From: Pirellulales bacterium
GTDB taxonomy: Bacteria > Planctomycetota > Planctomycetia > Pirellulales > PALSA-1355
Length of the DNA stretch: 64,000 nucleotides
NCBI GenBank assembly: GCA_022844125.1
Contig: JALHMI010000012.1
Location: forward strand, 62,001 to 126,000
Direction of reading: 5' to 3'
Shown here: positions 1 to 11,099 of the stretch, piece after piece
Layout: the number at the start of each line of letters is the position of its first letter
Numbering within the stretch: position 1 is the first letter of the stretch
Position numbers and translations under genes: made by a program
The notes under the pieces: generated by a model
What the model was told of the DNA's origin: nothing
Seen by the model: only the letters and a program-made list of their open reading frames with translations
The model's database searches: none

Positions 1-256
1 AGTGGCAAGGAGCATCCGCGAACGCTGGCGAGGCAAGCGGTTCAGACTCTTCGTCCGCGCTGGCGCAGCAGGGGCGAGCTTCAGCCTCGCAGCAACTGCT
101 GGTTTCCTCGACGGCTTGCGGACCGCAGCAGCACTGGCCGCTGCCCTTGAGAGCTCCGGTCTTGCAGCAACGGGGCTGGGCACCCACGACTGGCGCGGCA
201 ATCGTGCTGATTGCCAGCAGGGCGATGCCAAGTTTTCGTGCCAGCGTCGAGACCAT
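1..256 (-). CDS. Cys-rich secreted protein, C-terminus cut by window edge
   Basis: An open frame runs leftwards from an ATG at 256 to the window edge (85 codons, no stop). The N-terminus looks like a signal peptide: R7-K8, then a hydrophobic stretch (GIALLAISTIAAPVV), with a likely cleavage after GA at about residue 26. The mature part is rich in paired or tripled cysteines (RCCK, QCCCG, SCCE, PCCA), which suggests metal binding or disulfides outside the cytoplasm. No family is recognised. It resembles the Cys-rich protein at 18728 in general character only. The ribosome binding site is weak, so the start is the first ATG that gives a complete signal peptide. Confidence 0.6.
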   Translation of the reverse strand, partial: MVSTLARKLGIALLAISTIAAPVVGAQPRCCKTGALKGSGQCCCGPQAVEETSSCCEAEARPCCASADEESEPLASPAFADAPCH

Positions 257-393
257 ATGGTTCGCTTCGAAGAGCGCGATGGAGAGTACAGCGGCAGTAT
301 TTTCGGCCAGTTCGGCCCGCAAAGTCAAGCAAGTTTGCCCAGGCGGCACGGATTGTGGGATAAACCGGGGCTGAGGGGCACGGTTCGTCGGCG

Positions 394-966
394 TTAAGCC
401 CTTAGGCCGCCTGCGCTTCGTGCCGCGATGAGCATCTCCAGATAGCTGCGCCGCTCGCTGGCAATCAGCCCGAGCTCGGCGGACAGGGCAGCGATCGTTT
501 CCTGGGCCAATTGCAAGCTGCTGTCTTCGGCGATCAGCTCGAGCTCGACGAACTGGCCCACCTCGGCGACCCGGTCGAGCGCGATTTCGACCGGAAGGTC
601 TTTCCAGGTGAGTGAGAGATGGCGGCGCTGCTTGCGAACTTCGAGCACCGGTTCGAAGGAAAGGGCCGTGAGCAGTTCGGCGGCCTGGGCTGCGCCGCTC
701 TCGCCCGCGGGGAGCGAGATCTCGATCTCACGGCGGGTTTTAGTCGTCCGGTCGAGCTTGGGGCCTTTGTACGTAATATAGTTGTGGTCGCCGACGCGTC
801 GGAGGCGCAGGGCTTCATCCGTCCGGGCGAAGTCGCGCATCGGGTGGCGGTAGTAGCGATCGACCTGCTCGTGGTCCTCGCCGACCGTGGCGCCGAGCGC
901 GACGAGCCTCGCTTCGAGGGCAGCCAGATCGCTGACGGGGAATTTTTGTTCGACTTCCAGTGGCAT
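394..966 (-). CDS. CYTH domain protein, class IV adenylate cyclase (CyaB-like)
   Basis: A 190-residue protein of the CYTH superfamily (class IV adenylyl cyclases and thiamine-triphosphatases), which bind triphosphates in a beta tunnel with metal ions. The defining ExExK motif is at residues 4-8 (EVEQK). Charged tunnel residues follow in LRLRRVGD, YITYKGPK and TRREIEI. The frame stays open further upstream, but starting at the ATG at 966 puts ExExK at the very N-terminus, as is usual in the family. CyaB-type sequences are often tri- or pyrophosphatases rather than true cyclases, so the reaction cannot be fixed from sequence. It is divergent from the thioredoxin-like gene, with about 60 bases between starts. 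Confidence 0.82.
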   Translation of the reverse strand: MPLEVEQKFPVSDLAALEARLVALGATVGEDHEQVDRYYRHPMRDFARTDEALRLRRVGDHNYITYKGPKLDRTTKTRREIEISLPAGESGAAQAAELLTALSFEPVLEVRKQRRHLSLTWKDLPVEIALDRVAEVGQFVELELIAEDSSLQLAQETIAALSAELGLIASERRSYLEMLIAARSAGGLRA

Positions 967-1028
967 GGTTCGATTTCGTTGCGGTGCGGCTGCAGGTTGG
1001 ACTGCGGGTATTGTGGGGGGAGATGCGG

Positions 1029-1649
1029 ATGGAAGCAACCGACCGGACGCCGACGCGGCGGCAATCTTCGCGGACGTGGATTTCCATGTCGCTGCTCGTG
1101 GCGGTCATCCTGGTTTACCTGCTGCTGGTAACCCGTCGGTCGCATGAGCCGCTGGGAACGATCGGTCCGGCGATCGGCAAGCGGCTCGCCCATTTGGAAC
1201 TGGCTGGGCTGACAGGCGGGGCCGGGGCGGTGTTGCTGGAAGAACTGCACGGCAAAGTGGTACTGGTGAACTACTGGGGCTCCTGGTGTCCGCCGTGTGT
1301 GCGCGAGCTGCCGGAGATTGAGGACATCGGCGAGCGCTTTGCAGGCCGCGATGATTTTCGGCTGCTGGCCGTCTCATGCGGGCAAGGGGCGGATGAGAAT
1401 CTCGAGACGCTGCGCGATGAGACCGAGCGATTTCTCGCGGCGCGCGGGTCGAAGCTGACGACCTACGTCGATCCAGGCGCGAGCAGCCGGCGGGCGATGA
1501 ACATCGTGCTGGGGGTGCCGATTGCTTATCCGACCACGCTGCTACTGGATCGCGACGGAAGGATTCGCGGGCTCTGGCAGGGATACGATCCCCGCGCGGC
1601 CGGTGAGATGGAAGCGGAGATTGAGAAGTTGCTGAGGGCACCGCAGTGA
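1029..1649 (+). CDS. TlpA-like membrane-anchored thioredoxin
   Basis: A 206-residue thiol-disulfide protein. An N-terminal membrane anchor (about residues 18-36, MSLLVAVILVYLLLV) is followed by a thioredoxin fold with the active site WCPPC (about residues 86-90) in the context NYWGSWCPPCVRELPEIE. The cis-proline region (GVPIAYPTTLLLD) and a C-terminal helix are present. It probably reduces or exchanges disulfides outside the cytoplasm, as TlpA/ResA proteins do. ATG codons lie at 1023 and 1029; a GGGGGGAG stretch ends about 7 bases before 1029, so that start is preferred. The gene converges on the ThiE fusion gene. Confidence 0.85.
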   Translation: MEATDRTPTRRQSSRTWISMSLLVAVILVYLLLVTRRSHEPLGTIGPAIGKRLAHLELAGLTGGAGAVLLEELHGKVVLVNYWGSWCPPCVRELPEIEDIGERFAGRDDFRLLAVSCGQGADENLETLRDETERFLAARGSKLTTYVDPGASSRRAMNIVLGVPIAYPTTLLLDRDGRIRGLWQGYDPRAAGEMEAEIEKLLRAPQ

Positions 1650-1666
1650 TGTCCAGAAGCCAAGAG

Positions 1667-1691
1667 AGCCCCCCCGGCAAAGCCGGGGGCT
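1667..1691. repeat. GC hairpin, copy 1 of an intergenic family
   Basis: Inverted repeat with arms CCCCCGGC and GCCGGGGG around an AA-rich loop, between the convergent TlpA-like and ThiE-fusion genes; the stop codon of the latter lies inside it. On the minus strand it reads like the hairpin at 24158-24179 (CGGC-TTT-GCCGGGG). There is no good T-tract on either side, so a terminator role is possible but unproven. Confidence 0.55.
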
Positions 1692-3267
1692 AGCGGCGGA
1701 GCAGTTCCGCTAGTTCCCGCGCTGCAGCGGCCGGATCTTCCTCGCTGCTGATCGCTCCGCTGACGGCGATGCGCGTCAGGCCGGCGGCGAGCACCTCGGA
1801 GAGATTCGCCGCCGTGATGCCGCCGATTGCGAAGGCGGGCAGACGGACTTCTTCAGCGACTGCGCGCAGCAGTTCCACGCCCGCGAACTCGCTGAACTGC
1901 TTGGTGCCGGAGGGGAACGTGGGGCCGACGCCAAGATAGTCCGCGCCGTCGAGTACCGCGGCATGTGCCTGCTCGAGCGAATGCGTCGAAACGCCGACCA
2001 GTCCGCGTGTGCCAAGAATTCGCCGCGCGTCCTTCACGCTGAGTTCGTCCTGGCCGACGTGCACGCCGTCCGCCCCGCTGAGCAAGGCGAGGTCCGGGCG
2101 GTCGTTCATGATGAATAACGTATGGGTATCGGCGGTAGCTTCGCGAACCACACGGGCTCGGGCGAGCAGTTCGCGATCGGGCAGGTGCTTATCGCGGAGC
2201 TGGATGATGCCCACGCCGGCCGCGACGAGTGATTTGACGAGCCCGCGGATTTGCGATTCGCTGCGTCCGCCGTCGATGAGCACATAGAGCTGGGCATCGG
2301 CCAGACGCTCGAGGCTGGTCTGGGTGATGTCGGTAACGCGTTCGAGCGTGTAGACCCGATAGCGAAGCTGTTCGAGAGCCGCGGCCGTGTCCGGCGAAAC
2401 GGTTTTGGAGAATTCCTCCAGGCTGCGGAGCGACTGTTCAACACGTTTGAAGCTGGCGGCGAGCACGGCGGAGAGATTGCTGCGCTGGGCTTCGCTGGGC
2501 AACGTGACCGAGGCGCCGACGTCGGTTTGAGTTTCTCGAGCCGCATGACGGACCTTATTTCCGAAGACGCTGAGCGCCGCGGTGAGCTCGTGACGGATCG
2601 CTTTGGCGAGGCGCGTGAGATGGCGATCGTCGAGATGGAAGCGGAGATAGTCTTCGATCACACGGAGCCCCTCGCCAGCGCGATTGGCGGCAGCGTCAAT
2701 GATGCGAATGGCGGAGAGCTCTTCGCTGGCAAGCGGTTGATCGTCTTCCGTACGATTCGGATTGATCGACAGGATGCTGGGGCGACGTGGCTCGTCAAGT
2801 TCGACCTCCAAGGGCTCGAGCGGCAGCGGTCCGGGCTGGAAGCCGGCCAGACGGTGAACCTCGGCTTCAAGCACGTCGGCCGCGAGACCTTGCTCGGCCA
2901 GCCAGCGTGAGACGTCGCTTTCGGCCGCGACAAGCGCCAGTAGCAGATGCTCGGTCGCCAGCTCCAGCGGACGGGGATATTCGATGAGCAAGTCTTCGAC
3001 GGTTTGCAGGCATTGGTGCCAGGCCCGCGAGTGGTGGCGATCGTCGACGGGGGGAGCGTCGATTTCGCGGAGCGAGGGAAAGCGGCGGCGAACGCTTTGG
3101 GCGTCGATCTGGTGGCGTGCCAGCACGAGCGCGGCCCGACATTCGGGCTCGGCCAAGAGGCCCATGAGGACCTCTGGGAGCCCGAGCTCGTCAGATTCGT
3201 CAGAACTGATCCAACCGGCGGCGACGGCAATGGCCCGCTCGGCGCCGGGGGTGAAGGTGCTTCGCAT
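1690..3267 (-). CDS. thiE: Thiamine-phosphate synthase with Clp_N and ThiD2 domains
   Basis: A 525-residue three-part protein. Residues 1 to about 133 contain two Clp_N-like repeats: FTPGAERAIAVAAG with LGLPEVLMGLL, then LELATEHLLLALVAAE. These match the N-domain of the ClpC encoded nearby. About residues 185-310 form a ThiD2-type region (RIIDAAANRAGEGLRVIED). About residues 325-525 are the TIM-barrel thiamine-phosphate synthase, with GIIQLRDK, NDRPDLAL, GVHVGQDE, GPTFPSGTK and AIGGI. ThiE joins HMP-pyrophosphate and hydroxyethylthiazole phosphate to make thiamine phosphate. ThiD2-ThiE fusions are known; the added Clp_N domain is the oddity, since Clp N-domains bind adaptors or substrates of the protease. 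The ATG at 3267 is chosen because MRSTFTPGA aligns with the start of Clp_N. Confidence 0.88.
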   Translation of the reverse strand: MRSTFTPGAERAIAVAAGWISSDESDELGLPEVLMGLLAEPECRAALVLARHQIDAQSVRRRFPSLREIDAPPVDDRHHSRAWHQCLQTVEDLLIEYPRPLELATEHLLLALVAAESDVSRWLAEQGLAADVLEAEVHRLAGFQPGPLPLEPLEVELDEPRRPSILSINPNRTEDDQPLASEELSAIRIIDAAANRAGEGLRVIEDYLRFHLDDRHLTRLAKAIRHELTAALSVFGNKVRHAARETQTDVGASVTLPSEAQRSNLSAVLAASFKRVEQSLRSLEEFSKTVSPDTAAALEQLRYRVYTLERVTDITQTSLERLADAQLYVLIDGGRSESQIRGLVKSLVAAGVGIIQLRDKHLPDRELLARARVVREATADTHTLFIMNDRPDLALLSGADGVHVGQDELSVKDARRILGTRGLVGVSTHSLEQAHAAVLDGADYLGVGPTFPSGTKQFSEFAGVELLRAVAEEVRLPAFAIGGITAANLSEVLAAGLTRIAVSGAISSEEDPAAAARELAELLRR

Positions 3268-3533
3268 GACGTTACTTATAGACGTTTGGCCGGCCAGCGT
3301 GGAGCGGCTGGGGAAGTGCTGCGTAGAAGATGGCCGCGGGCGCATCGGCCAGCACCGTTGTATTTTACCGCTTTGACTCGGCGGTGGGCGGCGAGAGTTT
3401 GCCTAAAGTCAAGCGGCCCTTTCAGTTGCCTTGCTCCCCCTGGTTCTAAGAGTTAGAATTCCGTGGCGATTTCGAAGGGCTGGCGAAGGTATGCCAGTCG
3501 CAAAGAGCGCCAAACGCAGGGAGCCGAACAGCC

Positions 3534-4136
3534 ATGGTAAGGATGCCGTGGGCGATATATGCCTGGCCGGGACTAGTGCAATTGTGGCGGAACGGGCAAT
3601 GGCAGGGTTTGGCTGCGGCGGTGGGCTTTGGCGTTCTGCTCAACCTGCTCCTCTTGGCGAGCTTTGTCTGGGTTGAACTCATTAGCCCCCCTTGGCTGAA
3701 AGCTGGTTGGCTGTTGGCCGGATTCGTCTGGTTGAGTGCGGCTGGCTGGTCGATGTGGCACGGCTGGGGCGTGGCGCCGCGGCAGGTGCAATCGGCTGAC
3801 GCAATGTTTCGCGATGCATTGGGCGAATACTTACAAGGAAATTGGTTCGAGGCGGAGCAGATTTTGGGCCGGCTCCTGGAACTGCGGCCACGGGATGTGG
3901 AAGGCCGGTTGCTGCTGGCCACGCTCTTGCGGCACAACGGCCGGCTGAAGGAAGCCCTGGATCAGCTCGCTCGCCTGGATCTGCTTTCGGACGCACGACT
4001 CTGGAAGCAGGAAATCGACGTGGAGCGGCAAACGATTGCCGCGGCTGACGAAGCAAGCAAAGAGGCAGCCGCAAATCAGGCGGAAAATCAACCCGAACAG
4101 CCCCTGGCCCCGTATGCAGTAGAGGCAAACGGTTAG
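3534..4136 (+). CDS. Small membrane protein with TPR-like tail
   Basis: A 200-residue protein with two membrane segments (about residues 26-48, GLAAAVGFGVLLNLLLLASF, and 55-75, AGWLLAGFVWLSAAGWSMW). A soluble helical part follows that resembles one or two TPR units (AMFRDALGEYLQGNWFEAEQ, then LLATLLRHNGRLKEALDQL). The C-terminus is Glu/Gln/Ala-rich and probably disordered. The start is supported by AGGGAG about 10 bases upstream. It lies between the ThiE fusion (divergent) and clpC (same strand). Function unknown; TPR parts usually bind other proteins. Confidence 0.75.
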   Translation: MVRMPWAIYAWPGLVQLWRNGQWQGLAAAVGFGVLLNLLLLASFVWVELISPPWLKAGWLLAGFVWLSAAGWSMWHGWGVAPRQVQSADAMFRDALGEYLQGNWFEAEQILGRLLELRPRDVEGRLLLATLLRHNGRLKEALDQLARLDLLSDARLWKQEIDVERQTIAAADEASKEAAANQAENQPEQPLAPYAVEANG

Positions 4137-4268
4137 AGACTGTTCGGAACCCTACCCCCAACTAACGACCACTCCTACAATTCCCCGTAAGCAAGCGATC
4201 GACAAACGGCGGAAAGATGTCGCGGCCAGAAGGTCCGCGGCATGACTCCCGCTTCAACGGAGAGCAAC

Positions 4269-6809
<2,541 letters not shown>

Positions 6810-6849
6810 GCAGCCACGACGAAAACATGTTCAGGGTGGTTTGAACAGA

Positions 6850-6886
6850 CCGCCGTCCGGGCAAGGCGCCGGACGGCGGTTTTTTT
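6850..6886 (+). terminator. Rho-independent terminator after clpC
   Basis: Perfect 11-bp stem CCGCCGTCCGG / CCGGACGGCGG, 8-base loop, followed at once by seven T residues. It is 41 bases after the clpC stop codon, a textbook intrinsic terminator. Confidence 0.93.
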
Positions 6887-7008
6887 GTTACGGGCCGTCG
6901 CGGGAGCGAGTGATTGCGATCGTAGCTTGCTGATCGATGGGAGATGACGGTGGCGCCCTGGGCCGATATCGGTGATAGCACGCCGTCGCGCGTACTCGAC
7001 CGGACCTC

Positions 7009-7014
7009 TATAAT
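7009..7014 (+). promoter_or_regulatory. Possible -10 box ahead of the Mla operon
   Basis: TATAAT in an otherwise GC-rich region about 158 bases before the permease start. No convincing -35 hexamer is seen 16-18 bases upstream, so this is only a candidate. Confidence 0.3.
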
Positions 7015-7171
7015 GAAAGGGTTCAGCCAGTTCGCCCAGTTTGCGCCGGCGTCCGACTTGTGGTCGACCGGCAAAGTTTCCTCAAGCGGTAAGGTAGCCG
7101 CGACGAAAAACTAGAGAGAGGGCCGCACTCGGTGCGCGCCCGGTCCCTACATTTGCCAGCACTTACGACTT

Positions 7172-8038
7172 ATGGCCACGCGACCCGCGACTCACGACAG
7201 CCGACCGCCGGGCTTCCTGGAAGCCGCCGCCAACTGGATTGCCGGTTTGGGCGGGCTGGTGATGAATTGGGTGATCGCGGTCGAGGACGTGATCGAGTTC
7301 TTCTTGCGGATGGTGGGCTGGATTTTTCGACGCCGTCCGCGGGCCGATACGCTGCTGCCGAACTTTTACCAGGTGGGCGTGCTCAGCCTGCCAGTGGTTG
7401 CGTTGACGGGAACGTTCATCGGCATGGTGCTGGCCGTGCAAAGTCACGCCCAGTTCCGGCAACTGAACATGGAAACCCGGCTCGGCGCGGTGATCAACAT
7501 GTCGCTGGTGCGGGAGCTGGGTCCGGTGCTGGCGGCCACGATGCTCGCCGGCCGCGTCGGCAGTGCGATGGCAGCCGAACTGGGCACGATGCGCGTCACC
7601 GAACAGATCGACGCGCTCTCCTGCATGGGAGCGAATCCAATCTATTACCTAGTTGTGCCGCGATTTATCGCCTGCCTGGTGCTGATTCCCTGCCTGACGA
7701 TCATGGCCGACTTCATGGGCGTCGCCGGCGGCTACTTCTATAGCATTTACGTGCTGGATATCGACCGGGTCCATTACCTGGAAAACTCGCGCAACTTTGT
7801 GGGCACGTACGACCTGTTCGCGGGCGTGTTCAAGAGCCTGTTCTTCGGCGCGGCGATCGCGGTGGTGAGCTGTTATCGCGGCTTTCACTGTGACCCGGGC
7901 GCGGAGGGTGTCGGCCGGGCCGCGACGAGCGCGTTTGTGATCTCGTTCGTGTTGATTCTGATGCTCGATTTTTTCCTGGGCATCATGCTCGACAATGTGT
8001 ACCTGATGTTCTGGCCCGAAGGCCAAAGCCTGTTGTAG
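7172..8038 (+). CDS. mlaE: MlaE-family ABC transporter permease
   Basis: A 288-residue inner-membrane permease of the MlaE/YrbE family, which moves phospholipids between the inner and outer membranes. Family hallmarks are visible: FIGMVLAVQSHAQF, then the conserved ELGPVLAATMLAGRVGSAMAAELGTM split over the core helices (about residues 112-138), and EQIDALSCMGANPIYYLVVPR. Five or so hydrophobic helices are evident. It is the first gene of a three-gene set with the ATPase (29 bases downstream) and the MCE protein. There is no clear Shine-Dalgarno sequence before the ATG at 7172. Upstream gap 6890-7171 holds only the candidate -10 box. Confidence 0.93.
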   Translation: MATRPATHDSRPPGFLEAAANWIAGLGGLVMNWVIAVEDVIEFFLRMVGWIFRRRPRADTLLPNFYQVGVLSLPVVALTGTFIGMVLAVQSHAQFRQLNMETRLGAVINMSLVRELGPVLAATMLAGRVGSAMAAELGTMRVTEQIDALSCMGANPIYYLVVPRFIACLVLIPCLTIMADFMGVAGGYFYSIYVLDIDRVHYLENSRNFVGTYDLFAGVFKSLFFGAAIAVVSCYRGFHCDPGAEGVGRAATSAFVISFVLILMLDFFLGIMLDNVYLMFWPEGQSLL

Positions 8039-8067
8039 CGAAAAAAGACTCCCGTCCCCTTTTTCCT

Positions 8068-8934
8068 ATGGTTGACCTGAGCAGCACCTCGCGAAGCGAC
8101 GTTTCCGGCCGACCCGATCGGCCGATGATCGAGCTGCGCAATGTCGACATGACGTTCGGCCGCGGGCACGTGCTGCGCAACATCAACTTGACGATTCCGC
8201 GCGGGCAGACGCTGGTGATCATTGGCGAAAGCGGCTGCGGCAAGACCGTGCTGCTCAAGACGATCATCGGGCTGACCAGGCCGACACGCGGGCAAGTGCT
8301 GTTCGACGGCAAGGACCTCGCCCAGCTCAGCGAGGCAGAACTGGCCCGCGAGCGGACGCGGTATGGATTCGTGTTTCAACTGGCGGCCCTGTTCGACAGC
8401 ATGACGATCGGGCAGAACGTGGCGTTTCCGCTGCGCGAACATACCAAGAAGTCGCTGCCGGAGATCCGCGAGATTGTGCTCACACGCCTGGCCGAGGTGG
8501 GACTTCCCGAGGCAGTCATGCGCAAGAAGCCGGCGGAGTTGTCGGGCGGCATGCGGAAGCGCGTGGGCCTGGCCCGGGCGCTGGCGCTGAATCCGGAACT
8601 GATGCTGTACGACGAACCGACGACGGGTCTCGACCCGATCATGAGTGACGTGATCAACGAGTTGATTTTGCGAACACGGTCCGCGAACCCTGTGACGAGC
8701 GTGGTCGTGACGCACGACATGCACACGGCCCGCAAGGTTTCGGACCGGGTGATCATGCTCTATCCGCTGAGCCGATTGAAAGCGGACGAGCCGCAGGCGA
8801 TTTTTGACGGCACGGCCCAGGAACTCGACCGCTCGCGGGATCCGCGGGTAAGTCAGTTTGTGAACGGCGAGGCGGGCGAGCGGCTGATGGAACTCAGGCA
8901 GCTTTCGAGCTCGCAGAGTTTGAGGAAGTACTAG
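8068..8934 (+). CDS. mlaF: MlaF-family ABC transporter ATP-binding protein
   Basis: A 288-residue ATPase that pairs with the preceding permease. Visible motifs: Walker A GESGCGKT (about residues 52-59), Q-loop region FVFQLAALFDSMT, signature LSGGMRKRVGLARA (about 156-169), Walker B LMLYDEPTTGLDP and the switch His in VVVTHDMHTA. The FQ..ALFDSMT and SGGMRKR wording is characteristic of Mla/Ttg2A ATPases rather than importers. A 20-residue N-terminal extension precedes the domain, so the start could be the inner Met at MIELRNV, but no better ribosome site was seen there. Confidence 0.93.
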   Translation: MVDLSSTSRSDVSGRPDRPMIELRNVDMTFGRGHVLRNINLTIPRGQTLVIIGESGCGKTVLLKTIIGLTRPTRGQVLFDGKDLAQLSEAELARERTRYGFVFQLAALFDSMTIGQNVAFPLREHTKKSLPEIREIVLTRLAEVGLPEAVMRKKPAELSGGMRKRVGLARALALNPELMLYDEPTTGLDPIMSDVINELILRTRSANPVTSVVVTHDMHTARKVSDRVIMLYPLSRLKADEPQAIFDGTAQELDRSRDPRVSQFVNGEAGERLMELRQLSSSQSLRKY

Positions 8935-8995
8935 TCGAGACAATCGCTTACGCGGTGCATGCAGGTGCCGCGGCGAGCTAACCGGCAGAACGGCT

Positions 8996-10213
8996 ATGGA
9001 CGAACGAGTTATCAAATTCCGCGTCGGGGTGATGGTCATCGCCACCCTGTTCATTGCGGGCATTCTCGTGCTGCTGTTCGGCAATACGCCGTCGCTGGTG
9101 CGCAATGACTACATCATCTACATGCACTTCGACGATGCGCCCGGCGTGACCGAGGGGACGCCGATCCGCAAGAGCGGCATTCTGATCGGCCGGGTGCGGA
9201 ACGTGCGGTTCGCCGACCAGGGCGGGGTGATCGTCGAGGGCGAAATTCAGCACGACATCAAGCTCTTTCACAATGAAGTGCCGCAGGTCAGCGGTTCGCT
9301 GCTGGGCGGCGACGTCGTGATCCAGTTCATTCGAACTTCGGCGGCACAGCCAGTGCAGTCCCCCGCTCCGGCGGCCGAGGCGGCAATCCGCGCCCGCGGA
9401 GGGGAGGAGACCGTCCTGACGGCGGCACAAGAAGGCGGCCAGCCGGGACAACTGCCCGCGCCGGACCAGGAAATCAAGCCGGGCGACTACATCGAAGGGA
9501 CCGTGGCCCCCAACCCGTTTCAGGTGCTTGGCAACATGCAGGGAGACCTGGGCGAGGCGATCAAGGCACTCTCGAATGCCGGCACCGAGGTGAGCAAGCT
9601 GGCTGGCAACGTCAACAAGGTGCTCGAGAGCAACGACGACCAGATCAACCGGATCATCACCGAGACCGAAACCGCGATCTCGGCGTTCCAGACCGCGATG
9701 AACAACATCAACGACGTGATCGGCGATCCCAAGGTCCGGGAGAACCTGAAACAGGTGGTCGACAACCTGCCCAAGCTGTTCGAGGACAGCCGCGCGACCG
9801 TCAACACCATGCGGTCAACGCTGGAAGGGGTCGACCGCAACATGCGCAACCTGGAAGGCTTCACTGCGCCGCTCGGTGAACGCGGCGAGGAGATCATTGC
9901 CCGAATCGATCGGACCACCAGTTCGCTGGATGAACTGTTGGGCATCATGTCGGACTTCGGCCGCAAGCTGAACAGTGGGCAAGGGTCGTTCGGCAAATTC
10001 ATGACCGATCCGGAGCTGTACAACAGCTTGGTGGCTTCGGCCAAGAACGTCGAATGCGTGACGCAAGAGTTGAAGCCGATCATTTCGGACGTCCGGGTCT
10101 TCACCGACCGAATCGCCCGCCATCCGGAGCTGCTGGGCGTGCGCGGCGCGATTCAGCGCAACCCTGGCACCAAGTGGCCCGCGGCCGGCAGCGAGCAATC
10201 GCAGATGCGGTAG
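8996..10213 (+). CDS. mlaD: MCE/MlaD family lipid-transport protein
   Basis: A 405-residue protein with one N-terminal membrane anchor (about residues 12-30, VMVIATLFIAGILVLLFG). An MCE domain follows (about 40-115: YIIYMHFDDAPGVTEGTPIRK, ILIGRVRNVRF, GGVIVEGEI), then a long helical periplasmic part with repeated N/T-rich amphipathic helices. MCE proteins form hexamers that carry lipids across the periplasm for the permease and ATPase encoded just upstream. It is much longer than E. coli MlaD (about 180 residues), closer to PqiB/YebT or plant TGD2-like architecture, with a Pro/Ala-rich insert near residues 115-150. Confidence 0.92.
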   Translation: MDERVIKFRVGVMVIATLFIAGILVLLFGNTPSLVRNDYIIYMHFDDAPGVTEGTPIRKSGILIGRVRNVRFADQGGVIVEGEIQHDIKLFHNEVPQVSGSLLGGDVVIQFIRTSAAQPVQSPAPAAEAAIRARGGEETVLTAAQEGGQPGQLPAPDQEIKPGDYIEGTVAPNPFQVLGNMQGDLGEAIKALSNAGTEVSKLAGNVNKVLESNDDQINRIITETETAISAFQTAMNNINDVIGDPKVRENLKQVVDNLPKLFEDSRATVNTMRSTLEGVDRNMRNLEGFTAPLGERGEEIIARIDRTTSSLDELLGIMSDFGRKLNSGQGSFGKFMTDPELYNSLVASAKNVECVTQELKPIISDVRVFTDRIARHPELLGVRGAIQRNPGTKWPAAGSEQSQMR

Positions 10214-10410
10214 GCCAATTCCGGGCGAAGCGGCTGCCGGTGGGTAAAGATCCCATGCCCGGCGGCGAATCATTCTAGGAGGCGCACCGGGCGGTGCTGC
10301 GCGCGTGGGCCAGGATGCGAGCTGAGTAGGCGGGCCGCTGAAAGCCGGGGATCGACGCCGCGCGGCCGCCCGTGGCACACGCGATACAACGGACAGGTGT
10401 CGCGGCTTCG

Positions 10411-11022
10411 CTAATTCGGAAAGATGCTACCGGGGCGCGCGGCCGGCGGTGGCGAGGCTGGCAGACCGGGCCGCGCGCTGGGTGGTCCGTTGTAGACCGG
10501 GCCGGCAGGCGGAACGGGAAGCGGTGGACCGGCCGCCGCGTGACGCAGGTTTTCGGCGCGCTCGAGAAGTTGTTGCGGGGGAACGACCGTTTGCGGCTGC
10601 AACTGATACTCGACGGTTCGCTCGTCGCGAATCTCGCCGGGGATGAGATTCTCGGTCACGAAATCAAGCACCGGATACTGATACCAGGGCGCGGGGATCG
10701 GCTGCATCACCGTCAGCGTTTCGTACCCGCTTTTGACGATCCGAACCTTGCGAGTGCCGTAATAAATAAAGTCCGTGGAGCAGGGGGTGGTGCCGATCGC
10801 GTAGTCATCGATGTACACCAGGGCGCCGGGTGGATTCGTGCGAATCGTGATCCGCCGCTGCACGCAGCCGAACTGGCAGGCGCAGAGGACCAGCGCCAGC
10901 AGCCACAACGAGCTGCCGCCGACGAAACGTCGATGGCGGGCGCAATGTTTCACGGGGTCCACTGCGATACAGGGGTTCAACGCGATTCGGGCTGAATAGC
11001 TATGTGACAGGAAAGCGGCCAA
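10411..11022 (-). CDS. PEGA domain lipoprotein
   Basis: Up to 203 residues. A hydrophobic segment (LWLLALVLCACQFGC) ends in a lipobox-like cysteine, followed by QRRITIRTNPPGALVYIDDYAIGTTP, a typical PEGA domain. The rest is Pro-rich (PPLPVPPAGP, SPPPAARPG). PEGA proteins are secreted, surface-associated proteins; no enzyme motif is present. The start is uncertain: the ATG at 11022 gives a long N-terminal tail before the signal region and overlaps the opposite-strand phosphatase frame, while a GTG at 10953 gives a more usual signal-peptide length. Confidence 0.75.
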   Translation of the reverse strand: MAAFLSHSYSARIALNPCIAVDPVKHCARHRRFVGGSSLWLLALVLCACQFGCVQRRITIRTNPPGALVYIDDYAIGTTPCSTDFIYYGTRKVRIVKSGYETLTVMQPIPAPWYQYPVLDFVTENLIPGEIRDERTVEYQLQPQTVVPPQQLLERAENLRHAAAGPPLPVPPAGPVYNGPPSARPGLPASPPPAARPGSIFPN

Positions 11023-11099
11023 TCGGGCCGGGGCGGGAGTATACGAACCGCCGTTCCGGCTGGCCAGACCACTACTACGCCGTTTCCGGGTGGGTTAGA

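Noticed and set aside
534-1250. 238-codon minus-strand frame across the CYTH and thioredoxin genes
   Set aside because: Arg/Ser/Pro-rich off-frame translation; overlaps two recognised genes.
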